Assembly: GCA_040221095.1 (NCBI GenBank)
Contig: JAVJVP010000013.1
Span: 186,001 to 250,000, forward strand
DNA length: 64,000 bases
Source of the DNA: UBA1479 sp040221095
GTDB lineage: Bacteria > Pseudomonadota > Alphaproteobacteria > Rhodospirillales > Casp-alpha2
Direction of reading: 5' to 3'
Part shown: positions 35,053 through 46,508 of the stretch, one piece after another
Layout of the letters: the number at the start of each line of letters is the position of its first letter
Numbering within the stretch: position 1 is the first letter of the stretch
The notes under the pieces: generated by a model
Seen by the model: only the letters and a program-made list of their open reading frames with translations
Databases searched by the model: none
Told to the model about the DNA's origin: nothing
Program-made: the position numbers and the translations under genes

Positions 35053-35090
35053 CGGGCGGTCGGCGGCCTTGAAGGGGCAGGGTATCTGAC

Positions 35091-36290
35091 ATGCACATTC
35101 TGCTTTTACCCTCCTGGTATTCGAACCCGCGCTCCCACGGCAGCGGTTCGTTCTTTCGCGATCAGGCATTGGCGCTGGCGGCGGCCGGGCACAAGGTCGG
35201 GCTGCTGATTCCCAAGGTCTGGGGTGTGCGCGACTACCGCGCCGGCCCGCTGCCCGAGATGAACCGCATCCGTGTCGAGGACGACGGCCCGCTGCGCGTG
35301 TGGCGGCTCGATGCCCTGCATCGCCTGCCGCGCGTTCCATTCCGCGACGCCATGACCTTTGCCGCCGTCGGCCGCCGGCTGTTCAACGCCTACGTAAAAA
35401 CCGAGGGGCGGCCCGACATCCTGCATGCCCATGCCGCTCTCAACGGCGGCGTGCTGGCCCGCCGTCTGGCGTCGCGCCACGGCCTGCCCTTCGTGATGAC
35501 GGAACATTCCACGGATTACGCCCAGGGCAAGCACCGTTGGTGGCAGAAGCGCCTGATCGCAGGCGTGCTCGGCGCCGCCGACGCCTGTCTGGCCGTCAGC
35601 CCGCAGCTGCGTGATATTCTGGCCGAACGGTACGGCGATCATGCCCGGGAGGTCGCCGTGGTGCCCAACCTTCTGACCCCGGCCTTCGAAACGGCCGCGC
35701 CCGAAGGCCGCCCTGCCGGGGGGCTGTTCGTGTTTCTTTGCGCCGCCCGCATATCGGCGGAAAAGAACCAGGAGGGCCTGATTCGCGCCTTCGCCCGGGC
35801 CTTTCCGCCGGGCGCGCCGGGCAGGGGGCCGGAACTGCATTTCGTCGGCTCCGGCGACGGCAGGCCCCTGGAGCGGTTGGCCGAAAACCTGGGGATCGGC
35901 GGACGGGTCAAGGTTGTCGGCCTGCTGCCGGCAGAGGATGTCCGCCGCGCCATGGCGGCGGCGGACGCGGTGGTCCTGCCCAGCTTCGTCGAAACCTTCG
36001 GCGTCGTGGTGATCGAGGCCCTGTCCCAGGGAACTCCCGTGGTCGCCACCATCTGCGGCGGGCCGGAAGGCATCCTGACCCCGCACAGCGGCATTCTGGT
36101 GCCGCCCGGCGACGATGCGGCCATGGCCCAGGCCCTGGTCGACATGCATGGCCGGGCGGGGACTTTCGACCGCGCGGCGCTTCGCCGCACCTGCCTTGAT
36201 ACCTACGGACACAAAGCCGTGGTCGGGCAACTGGAAAGTATCTACGCTCGCGTGCTCGGCAAACACGACACAGGCGGCGATAGGGCATGA
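35091..36290 (+). CDS. Family 4 glycosyltransferase
   Basis: 399 aa from ATG 35091 with GGGGCAGG upstream. GT-B fold. The N-terminal half starts MHILLLPSWYSNPRSHGSGS, a typical acceptor-binding opening. The C-terminal half has VFLCAARISAEKNQEGLIRA, followed by LHFVGSGDGRPLERLAENLG and the donor-binding E-x7-E motif PSFVETFGVVVIEALSQGTP. It probably adds a hexose to a surface polysaccharide or glycolipid. The next gene starts inside its stop codon (ATGA). Confidence 0.9.
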   Translation: MHILLLPSWYSNPRSHGSGSFFRDQALALAAAGHKVGLLIPKVWGVRDYRAGPLPEMNRIRVEDDGPLRVWRLDALHRLPRVPFRDAMTFAAVGRRLFNAYVKTEGRPDILHAHAALNGGVLARRLASRHGLPFVMTEHSTDYAQGKHRWWQKRLIAGVLGAADACLAVSPQLRDILAERYGDHAREVAVVPNLLTPAFETAAPEGRPAGGLFVFLCAARISAEKNQEGLIRAFARAFPPGAPGRGPELHFVGSGDGRPLERLAENLGIGGRVKVVGLLPAEDVRRAMAAADAVVLPSFVETFGVVVIEALSQGTPVVATICGGPEGILTPHSGILVPPGDDAAMAQALVDMHGRAGTFDRAALRRTCLDTYGHKAVVGQLESIYARVLGKHDTGGDRA

Positions 36291-37099
36291 GCAAGACATA
36301 TTCCGCGTTCCTGGCCGGTCTGGTCAGGGGGTTGACCGCGCCGATGTCGCGCTGGCCGCGCTTCGCGACGCAGGCGCGCCTGGCTGATGCGGTGACGCCC
36401 AGGGTTCCCGTCGCGACGCCGCAGGGCCCCATCACCCTCTACACCCCCGGCAAGGACGCTCTGTATTTCGCTCGCCACGCCTTCGTGCGCGAGCCGGAAA
36501 CGGTGGAATGGATCGACGGTTTCGCGCCCGGCGACATTTATTGGGATATCGGCGCCAGTGTCGGGCCTTATGCCGTCTATGCGGGCAAGCGCGGGATCGA
36601 GACCGTGGCGTTCGAGCCCAATCCCTTTTCCTTCCATTGCCTGGCCCGCAATCTGGTCGAAAACGGCGTCGGCGAGGCCGTGGCCGCCCATTGCCTCGGC
36701 CTCAGCGACCGGGACGGGCGCGGGCGGTTCTACATGCCGTCGTTCGAGGCCGGAACCTCGGGCTCGGCGTTGTATGACAGCGGCCTGTCGCGCCTGGGGT
36801 TCGCCAAGGCCGAGATCGCCGTCGATGCCTTTGCGCTCAGCGCCGACAGCCTGATCGAGCGTTACGGGTTCAGACCGCCCCAGCACATCAAGATCGACGT
36901 CGACAGCATCGAGCCGCAGATCCTCAAGGGCGCCATGGGCCTGCTGAAAAGCGGCCAAGTCAAATCGTTGCTTATCGAGATTGCTCCCGACGACGCGGAA
37001 ATCCCGGCTTTGTTGGCCGATGCCGGTTTTGCCGAGGCCCGCCGCGGCCTTCAGCGGGCGGATACGGACGTGAACGTGATCTTCACCCGCGCGTCCTGA
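36287..37099 (+). CDS. FkbM-family SAM-dependent methyltransferase
   Basis: 270 aa. The core has WIDGFAPGDIYWDIGASVGP for SAM binding, VAFEPNPFSFHCLARNLVEN, and the late HIKIDVDSIEPQILKGAMGL, which is the FkbM signature (K-I-D-V-D-x-x-E). FkbM enzymes O-methylate sugars or polyketides; in this operon a sugar residue made by the GT2/GT4 enzymes is the likely acceptor. Last gene of the four-gene unit 33572-37099, overlapping the GT4 gene by four bases. Confidence 0.87.
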   Translation: MSKTYSAFLAGLVRGLTAPMSRWPRFATQARLADAVTPRVPVATPQGPITLYTPGKDALYFARHAFVREPETVEWIDGFAPGDIYWDIGASVGPYAVYAGKRGIETVAFEPNPFSFHCLARNLVENGVGEAVAAHCLGLSDRDGRGRFYMPSFEAGTSGSALYDSGLSRLGFAKAEIAVDAFALSADSLIERYGFRPPQHIKIDVDSIEPQILKGAMGLLKSGQVKSLLIEIAPDDAEIPALLADAGFAEARRGLQRADTDVNVIFTRAS

Positions 37100-37163
37100 C
37101 GGCTTCGACCCTTCCGCCACCCGCAAATCGGTGGGAAATCCCCCGGATTCGGCGCCAACACCC

Positions 37164-37192
37164 TTGACAGGAACGTGTCAGCGGACTACATG
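37164..37192 (+). promoter_or_regulatory. Sigma-70-like promoter of groESL
   Basis: TTGACA (37164-37169), a 17-base spacer and TACATG (37187-37192) directly before the CIRCE element. The -35 box is a perfect consensus match. Transcription would begin inside CIRCE, so HrcA binding would block it. Confidence 0.75.
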
Positions 37193-37219
37193 CTGGCACT
37201 CACTGGGGTTGAGTGCTAA
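37193..37219. promoter_or_regulatory. CIRCE element (HrcA operator) of groESL
   Basis: CTGGCACTC - 9 bases - GAGTGCTAA, matching the CIRCE consensus TTAGCACTC-N9-GAGTGCTAA at 16 of 18 arm bases. Located 50 bases upstream of groES. HrcA repressor should bind here and be released on heat shock. hrcA itself is not in the window. Confidence 0.93.
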
Positions 37220-37268
37220 CAAACACAAAAAAACCCTTATGTTTCCATTATTTGACGGAGAGCAAACG

Positions 37269-37556
37269 ATGAAGTTCAGGCCTCTGCATGACCGTGTGTT
37301 GGTCAAGCGCATCGAGCAGGATGAAAAGACCAAGGGCGGGATCATCATTCCCGACACGGCCAAGGAAAAGCCGATGGAAGGCAAGATCATCGCCGTCGGG
37401 TCCGGCGCCCGCAACGAAGACGGCTCGATCACGCCGCTCGACGTGAAAAAGGGCGACAAGGTCCTGTTCGGCAAATGGTCGGGCACCGAAGTGACGATCG
37501 ACGGCGACGAGCTGATCATCATGAAGGAATCGGACCTGCTGGGCGTCATCGGCTAA
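37269..37556 (+). CDS. groES: Co-chaperonin GroES
   Basis: 95 aa, the standard length, from ATG 37269 preceded by GGAG. MKFRPLHDRVLVKRIEQDEK, then KGGIIIPDTAKEKP as the mobile loop and roof, and VLFGKWSGTEVTIDGDELII near the end. It caps the GroEL ring. First gene of the heat-shock operon behind CIRCE. Confidence 0.97.
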   Translation: MKFRPLHDRVLVKRIEQDEKTKGGIIIPDTAKEKPMEGKIIAVGSGARNEDGSITPLDVKKGDKVLFGKWSGTEVTIDGDELIIMKESDLLGVIG

Positions 37557-37615
37557 GGCCGATCGACCGCCCGCAAGGCCCCCCGCAAAAGATCGAACCA
37601 AGAGGATAGATAAAG

Positions 37616-39262
<1,647 letters not shown>

Positions 39263-39284
39263 ACCCTTCCGTCAGACTTTCTGG

Positions 39285-39315
39285 AAAGGGCCGTGCCTTC
39301 GGGTGCGGCCCTTTT
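39285..39315 (+). terminator. Intrinsic terminator of groESL
   Basis: AAAGGGCCGTGCC (39285-39297), loop TTCG, and GGTGCGGCCCTTTT form a GC-rich stem with two G-U pairs, followed by T-rich sequence (CTTTTCTTAT). It starts 23 bases after the groEL stop codon. Confidence 0.85.
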
Positions 39316-39446
39316 CTTATGCCCGGTTTGGATCAAGGCGGCCCAGGGCACCTGGGCTATAGGGCGGGGCGCGAAACTTTGCTAGGGTCCGGGGCGTTTC
39401 CGGCGGCGCCGGGAACGGCGACACCCTATCCGGCGAGTTCCCGCGC

Positions 39447-41033
39447 ATGACCATCGAAAATGACGTGAAGCAACTGATCAAGGCCGGGCGCCTGGCCGAC
39501 GCGGGGCAGGCCGCCTATCAGGCCGCCGTGACCGGCCGCGCCGGTGCCGGGGTTCTGAGCCTGGGCGCGGCGGCGGCCTATCAGGCGGGGGCCGACGACC
39601 TGGCCCTGGAACTGTTTTCCCGCCTCGACGCGGGGGGCGCCCTCGACGCCGGGCAATGGGCGATGATGGGCCATGCGGCAGAACGTCTGGGCATCAGCCG
39701 CATCGCCCTGCCGGCCTACCGCCGGTCGCTTGACCTGGCACCCGGTGACGCCGCCGTGCACTACAACCTGGGCTCGCTCCAACTGCGCCGCCATCAGTGG
39801 ACCGAGGCGATCACGCACCTGCGGGCCGCCTGCGACGCCAGGCCCGACTGGCAGCCGGCCTGGGAAAACCTGGCCCAGGCCCTGGCCGGCACCGAACATT
39901 ACGAGACGGTCGTGCCGTTCCTGGCCGACTGCATGGCGCGGTTCCCGGACAATCCCGTGTTCGCGTTCCAGCACGCGGCGGCCCTCCTGCACAAGGGCGA
40001 CCGGCCCGGGGCCGAGGCGGCCTACCGTGACCTCACGGCCTGCCTGCCGGACAATGCCGCCGCCTGGGCCGGGCTGGCGGCGGCGGTCATCCAGGACGGA
40101 CGCAAGGACGATGCCGCGGCCCTGATCGCGGATGCCGCGGCCAAGGGCGCGCGGTCCCATGACCTGGATGAAATGGCGGCGACCCTGAAGCTCGACGCCG
40201 GCGATGCGGCCGCCGCCATCACCGGCTACGAGGCGGTTTTGGCCGCCGATCCGGGCCATCGCCTGGCCCGGGTCAATCTGGTCGATGCCCTGCTGCAGGC
40301 GGGGGACCACAAACGCGCGCTCAAGGTCTGCGACGACCGCCTGGCCACGGCGCCGGGCGATCCGGAAATGCTCGCCTACCGGGCCATCGTGATGACCGAC
40401 AGGGGCCAGGCGGCGGAGGCCGAGGCCTACCTGCCGCCCAACCTGATCATGGGCCACCGGCCCCTGGCGCCCGACGGCTTCGCCTCCATGGCCGACTTCA
40501 ACAAGGCCATGGTCCGTCACATCCTGGACCATCCGTCCCTGGTGCCGTCGCCGCCCAGCCACGCCACCGTCGCCGGCCGCCACACGGGCAGTCTGGTGTG
40601 CGACCCCTGGGGGCCGATGACCCAGTTCAAGGACATGATCGCCGAGGCCGCCAGAGCTTACCGCCGCCGCCACCGGAACAGTACGCATCCCGTGTTCACC
40701 CGCTGGTCCGATGAATACTCCCTGACCCTCTGGGCCGTGGAAATGAACGCCGGCGGCCATCAGATGCCGCATATCCATCCGTCGGGCTTCCTGTCCGGGG
40801 TGTATTATCCGCAGCTGCCGGCCCAGGTCACGGACCCGGGCGACACCAGCGGCTTCATCGAGTTCTTCCAGGCGCCGGAGCAGTTCAAGCTGCGCCATCC
40901 GCCGCGCCTGCAGCTGTTCCCGCCCGGGGAAGGGGTCATGTACCTGTTCCCCTCGGCCTATTTCCACCGCACCATCCCGTTCACCGGCGAGGGCACGCGC
41001 ATCAGCGTCGCCTTCGACCTGGTCGCCCTTTAA
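39447..41033 (+). CDS. TPR protein with C-terminal 2OG-Fe(II) oxygenase domain
   Basis: 528 aa. Residues ~1-330 are tetratricopeptide repeats (LGISRIALPAYRRSLDLAPG with DAAVHYNLGSLQLRRHQW; VLAADPGHRLARVNLVDALL). The C-terminal ~140 residues match the putative 2OG-Fe(II) oxygenase family: LTLWAVEMNAGGHQMPHIHP with the first iron ligands, GFLSGVYYPQLP, FPSAYFHRTIPF with the distal His and RISVAFDLV with the 2-oxoglutarate Arg. No signal peptide. The hydroxylation target is unknown; TPRs suggest a protein substrate or partner. Preceded by the groEL terminator, 13 bases before the hydrolase gene, so the two may share a transcript. Confidence 0.82.
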   Translation: MTIENDVKQLIKAGRLADAGQAAYQAAVTGRAGAGVLSLGAAAAYQAGADDLALELFSRLDAGGALDAGQWAMMGHAAERLGISRIALPAYRRSLDLAPGDAAVHYNLGSLQLRRHQWTEAITHLRAACDARPDWQPAWENLAQALAGTEHYETVVPFLADCMARFPDNPVFAFQHAAALLHKGDRPGAEAAYRDLTACLPDNAAAWAGLAAAVIQDGRKDDAAALIADAAAKGARSHDLDEMAATLKLDAGDAAAAITGYEAVLAADPGHRLARVNLVDALLQAGDHKRALKVCDDRLATAPGDPEMLAYRAIVMTDRGQAAEAEAYLPPNLIMGHRPLAPDGFASMADFNKAMVRHILDHPSLVPSPPSHATVAGRHTGSLVCDPWGPMTQFKDMIAEAARAYRRRHRNSTHPVFTRWSDEYSLTLWAVEMNAGGHQMPHIHPSGFLSGVYYPQLPAQVTDPGDTSGFIEFFQAPEQFKLRHPPRLQLFPPGEGVMYLFPSAYFHRTIPFTGEGTRISVAFDLVAL

Positions 41034-41046
41034 GGCAGGGGCCGTC

Positions 41047-41769
41047 GTGACCGCCCTCTTCGTCCTGGTCCACGGTGCCTATCACGGCGGCTGGTGCTGG
41101 GATCGGCTGATGCCGCTTCTGCGCACCCGGAGGGCGGAGGTCATCGCGCCCGACCTGCCGGGTCATGGGAGCGACCGGACATCGTCGGCGGACCTCACCC
41201 TGACCCTCTATGCCGACCATGTCGCCGACGTCGTGCGCCAGGCGGGCGGCCCGGTCACCCTGGTCGGCCATTCCATGGCCGGCGCGGTGATCGCCGAGGT
41301 CGCGGAACGCGTGCCGAACCTGCTGACGCGGCTGGTCTATCTGACGGCCTATATGCCGGGCCCGGGGGAAAGCATCATCGACTGGGCGCGCCAGGACGGG
41401 GAAACCCGGGCGCGGGCGGACAAGGTTACGTTCGAGGACGCGCCCTGCCTTGCGGTCGACCGGGCGACGACCCGGGATGCCTTCTATCAGGACGCGTCGG
41501 AGAAAGACCTCGACTGGGTCTTTCCCCGCCTGCGGCCCGAACCCGTGGCGATCTTCCGCCAGGCGCTTGCCCTGACGCCGGAGAATTTCGCGCGGGTGCC
41601 GCGCGACGTCATCTCCTGCCGCCGGGATTTCGCCATTACCGCCGGCCTTCAGGACGCCATGCGGGGCGCCCTGCCGGCGCGGCGGACCTGGAACCTGGAC
41701 TGCGGCCATTCGCCCTTCGTGGTCTGCCCGGATGCCCTGGCGGACATCCTTCTGGACGGCGAAAGCTAG
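41047..41769 (+). CDS. Alpha/beta-fold hydrolase (esterase-like)
   Basis: 240 aa from a GTG start at 41047 with GGCAGGGG upstream. FVLVHGAYHGGWCWDRLMPL is the oxyanion-hole region, VTLVGHSMAGAVIAEVAERV the nucleophile elbow with Ser in GHSMAG, and NLDCGHSPFVVCPDALADIL the catalytic His. The pattern is that of the plant-type methylesterase/hydroxynitrile lyase-like group. Substrate unknown. Follows the oxygenase gene by 13 bases. Confidence 0.83.
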   Translation: MTALFVLVHGAYHGGWCWDRLMPLLRTRRAEVIAPDLPGHGSDRTSSADLTLTLYADHVADVVRQAGGPVTLVGHSMAGAVIAEVAERVPNLLTRLVYLTAYMPGPGESIIDWARQDGETRARADKVTFEDAPCLAVDRATTRDAFYQDASEKDLDWVFPRLRPEPVAIFRQALALTPENFARVPRDVISCRRDFAITAGLQDAMRGALPARRTWNLDCGHSPFVVCPDALADILLDGES

Positions 41770-41960
41770 GCTTTCTATTTGCCGCAAAACGACCGTCGCG
41801 GCCATGCCGCTCGGGTTTTTCTAGAGTCCCAGTCCCGTCAGCCCGGGAAAATCGGCGGGCCGGGGAGTAGAGGTGCTTTCGGCGTCGGACCGTCCCTCGA
41901 CCGACTCGGCCTAGCCGGTACAGCCCTGTCCGTTATGGCGGCTGTTCGGAATAGAGAGGA
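41770..41960. other. Intergenic stretch after the hydrolase gene, no gene seen
   Basis: This is the first part of the 307-base gap between the convergent hydrolase and ANTAR genes. A short GCGGC-CAT-GCCGC stem (41798-41810) followed by TCGGGTTTTT may be a weak terminator for the hydrolase. Beyond it the sequence is GC-rich with several small complementary segments but no convincing ORF. Confidence 0.45.
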
Positions 41961-42045
41961 GGAAGACGGCGGGTCCCGAGGAGAGTGGCTGTCGATACCG
42001 ACCCGCCGCCTTCCCTAAGTCCGTCCTTGGGAGGAGGTGGACTTA
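41961..42045. ncRNA. Candidate structured RNA: two adjacent hairpins
   Basis: Hairpin 1 pairs 41961-41975 with 42000-42014 (15 bp, one mismatch) around a 24-base loop. Hairpin 2 pairs TAAGTCC (42016-42022) with GGACTTA (42039-42045), with an inner CCT-TGGG-AGG stem. GGA motifs occur in both loops on the plus strand. There is no U-run after either, so they are not plain terminators. Strand and function are unknown; a small RNA or a processed 3' region of either convergent gene are possible. Confidence 0.4.
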
Positions 42046-42076
42046 GAAATTCATGAAATTCAAATGCCTTGCGCCG

Positions 42077-42667
42077 TCATCCCTTGCAGAGCACCAGGCT
42101 TTCGGTGTCGATGATCTGTTCCGCGACGACCCGCATGGGTTGGGACCGCTTCATGGCCAGCTTCCTGATCTCGTGATAGGCCGTGTCTTCTTCCAGGCCC
42201 TTCAGTTTCATGACGATGCCCTTGGCCCGCTCGATGGTGATACGGTCGGCAAGCTTGTCTTCCTTTTCCTTCAGCCGCTTCTTCAACTCGCGCACGGTCA
42301 GGAACTGGGCCCGGGTCCACTCGGCCAGGGTCGGGAAGGACTTCAGCCCCGCGTCCACGGGCAGGTAGGCGTTGACCCCGGCGCGCGATGCCTGGGCCAT
42401 GATCTCCGGCCGCTCGTCATCGGCCAGGAACATGACCGGCAAGGGCGCGGTCTCGCTCAGGCTCTGCAGTTCGGTGAAGGGGTATTCCTCGGGCTTGGCG
42501 ACGCGCACCACGATCACGTCCGGAGACGTTTCGCGGGCCTTGTCGGCAAGGGGTTCATTGGGGGCGGCAAGGGCCACAACCTCGTGCACCGCGTCACCCG
42601 ATCCCTGGACGTGGGCCATGATGGCCTCCAGCGCGTCGGGGATATCCGTTACCAGCATCACACGCAT
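42077..42667 (-). CDS. ANTAR-domain RNA-binding antiterminator with degenerate receiver (NasT/AmiR type)
   Basis: 196 aa from ATG 42667. Residues 1-115 resemble a receiver (MRVMLVTDIPDALEAI), but the phospho-acceptor Asp is Arg55 (PDVIVVRVAKP), the Thr/Ser is Ala82 and the Lys is Val104, so phosphorylation is not expected. The ANTAR domain (about 130-190) is complete: LADRITIERAKGIVMKLKGL with DTAYHEIRKLAMKRSQPMRV and VAEQIID. ANTAR proteins bind paired RNA hairpins and prevent termination. Control by a partner protein, as for AmiR-AmiC or NasT-NasS, is likely; no such partner is adjacent. No clear SD precedes it. Confidence 0.87.
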   Translation of the reverse strand: MRVMLVTDIPDALEAIMAHVQGSGDAVHEVVALAAPNEPLADKARETSPDVIVVRVAKPEEYPFTELQSLSETAPLPVMFLADDERPEIMAQASRAGVNAYLPVDAGLKSFPTLAEWTRAQFLTVRELKKRLKEKEDKLADRITIERAKGIVMKLKGLEEDTAYHEIRKLAMKRSQPMRVVAEQIIDTESLVLCKG

Positions 42668-43182
42668 TGTCGTTTTTTTGGTTGCCGTTGTTGTTGTTTG
42701 TGTCAGGCGTCGGCGGGTCTTTTGGCCCGCACTTCGGATAAGCAAACAGCAAGTCCCGTGCCAGGTTCGTCACATGTTAAATCGTTCTTTTTCTACAGTG
42801 GGTTAAAGGTTTTTTGCGCCTGTGGATGTGTCCTGGGAACGAATAAAATGAACAAAAAATAAGCTAAAAAAATTAAATGATTAAATTATATGCATTGCGA
42901 CAAGATCGATGACAGGCTGGGTGTTTGGTTGCCGGGCGGTGCTGTGACCGAAGGCGAATTTCGGCTAACGCCCAGGGCAAAAGTTGCGGCGGGTCCGCTG
43001 AAAGGCTTTGACGACGGCCATTTCAGCGACGGTGACATGCAACCCTAGTGCTTTTATGCGTCTGCCCTCGCGGGCCAGGTGACCTTCCAGCGGGCAACGA
43101 ATGCATAAAAATGTATGTCTTATGGATAGATAGTATTTCCCATGACATTTGACTTTAATCGCCGGGGGAGGAAGAGGCCAAT
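42668..43182. other. 515-base divergent intergenic region, no gene seen
   Basis: It separates the ANTAR gene (minus) from the histidine kinase gene (plus). Next to the ANTAR start the transcribed strand carries an A/C-rich, CAA-repeated leader and a GCGGG/CCCGC hairpin (42713-42730). A stretch at about 42840-42897 is almost pure A/T, in strong contrast with the genome. An open frame at 42965-43240 (minus) overlaps the kinase start and has no family features. GGGGGAGGAAGAGG at 43164-43177 is the kinase ribosome site. Confidence 0.5.
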
Positions 43183-44715
43183 GTGTCCGTGGTGATGAGG
43201 GAGTTGATCCGGGTGAACAAACTATTTCGCCTATTGCCATACTTTACGACCACCAGTGGAATTTCATTTGTTTTTGTCGCTACAGTTTTATTGTTTTCCT
43301 ACCGTGAACTCAGTGTTCGGCATATGGCGTCGGAAATCGAAGGCAGCAATCAGAGCATGGCCCGGGTTTTCGGCAATGTCATCTGGAGTAATTATGCCGA
43401 TTATGTCTTACGTCAGGCGCCCGATACGGCAAGGGAACTTCGGCTGCGTCCGGAGACCAAGGCCCTCGACGCGGACTTGCGGCGACTGACCGATGGTCTC
43501 AACATCATCAAGGTCAAGATTTACCGGCTTGACGGTCTGACGGTCTATTCGTCGAACCAAGAGGACATCGGAAAGAGTAAAAGCAACAACCAGTCCTTCA
43601 TTGCATCCGCCGTTCACGGCCGCCCCGCCAGCAAGGTGGGTTTCCGCGAGAGGTTTTCGGGATTGAACGGAAACCTAAATGACCGGCATGTCGTTGAATC
43701 CTATATGCCGCTGTACAGGACGGAGGGCCATGTCGAGGGGGTCATTGAACTCTATACAGACGCCACGGATCACGTCGTCCAAATTCATGCCGATTTGAAA
43801 GTGCTGGCCTTTGCGTTGATCGCCTCATTCGCTTTTCTGTACGTGATCTTGTTTCTGGTCGTGAAAAGGGCCGACAAAGTCATTCTGGAACAAGAGGAAG
43901 GATTGGTTTCTGCCGTCAATGCGGCCGAACGGGCAAACCGCCTGAAAAGTCAGTTTCTGGCCAATATCAGCCACGAGCTAAGAACGCCGCTCAATGCCAT
44001 TATCGGTTTTTCAACCTTGATCAAAAGCCAGGCCTTCGGATCGATCAACCAGCCAAAGTATCTGGAGTATGCGGGCCACATTCAGGACAGCGGCCAGCAT
44101 TTGCTAGACCTCCTGCGTGATCTCATCGACCTGTCGACCATGCAGACCGGCACCTCGAAATTGCACAACGATGAAATCGAAATAAAAGAGCTGGTTGAGC
44201 AATGTGCCAATCAGGTGGTTCTCAGCGCGAACGATAAAAAGGTTCGTTTGAAAGTCGAGATCGATAAAGACATCGGCGTTCTTCACGGAGACCGGCGGGC
44301 CTGTCGGCAGATTCTCCTGAACCTGCTGACCAATGCGATCAAATTTACGCCTGCCGGGGGGGTGGTGACGTTACGAGCAGACCGCGACGCCGATGCCGTA
44401 AGGTTTGAAGTTTCGGATACGGGTATCGGGATACCGAAAGATAAAGTTTCAGAAGTATTGGAGCCCTTCAATCGCGGCTCGGAAGATCCATACCGGACAA
44501 CAGACGGATGGGGCTTGGGCCTGTCGATTGCAGATGCGTTGGTTAAACTTCAAAACGGCCGGTTTCTTCTGGAGAGCAATGTCGGCAAGGGAACCTGCGC
44601 TCAGGTTTACATCCCGGCAAGCCGTCAGGCCGCCCCGCTTCAGGGGCAGATGCAACCCGTGCCCGAAAAATTGTGTGTTAACACGGCAAAAGAACACGCC
44701 CATCCTTTGGAATGA
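43183..44715 (+). CDS. Membrane sensor histidine kinase
   Basis: 510 aa from GTG 43183, five bases after GAGG. Two membrane segments (about 19-40 and 206-227) enclose a ~165-residue periplasmic sensor of no obvious family. Phospho-acceptor His264 lies in SQFLANISHELRTPLNAIIG. ATPase motifs are LLNLLTNAIKFTPAGG (N), VSDTGIGIPKD (G1) and DGWGLGLSIADALVKLQNG (G2). There is no receiver domain and no response regulator gene beside it. Codon use and composition are visibly AT-richer than neighbours. The next gene is a second kinase with a similar C-terminal half. Confidence 0.9.
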   Translation: MSVVMRELIRVNKLFRLLPYFTTTSGISFVFVATVLLFSYRELSVRHMASEIEGSNQSMARVFGNVIWSNYADYVLRQAPDTARELRLRPETKALDADLRRLTDGLNIIKVKIYRLDGLTVYSSNQEDIGKSKSNNQSFIASAVHGRPASKVGFRERFSGLNGNLNDRHVVESYMPLYRTEGHVEGVIELYTDATDHVVQIHADLKVLAFALIASFAFLYVILFLVVKRADKVILEQEEGLVSAVNAAERANRLKSQFLANISHELRTPLNAIIGFSTLIKSQAFGSINQPKYLEYAGHIQDSGQHLLDLLRDLIDLSTMQTGTSKLHNDEIEIKELVEQCANQVVLSANDKKVRLKVEIDKDIGVLHGDRRACRQILLNLLTNAIKFTPAGGVVTLRADRDADAVRFEVSDTGIGIPKDKVSEVLEPFNRGSEDPYRTTDGWGLGLSIADALVKLQNGRFLLESNVGKGTCAQVYIPASRQAAPLQGQMQPVPEKLCVNTAKEHAHPLE

Positions 44716-44789
44716 GAGACGAACCAAAAAGTAACTCGACCATTGGCCATGTTCTTCGGTCTCTGGAAATAGTTTAACATGCACGCTTC

Positions 44790-46499
<1,710 letters not shown>

Positions 46500-46508
46500 G
46501 GCATTCCC

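Noticed and set aside
42965..43240. Possible 91-residue protein with several Cys on the minus strand
   Set aside because: No ribosome site, overlap with the kinase start, and the Cys/His pattern fits no family I know; coding character is weak.
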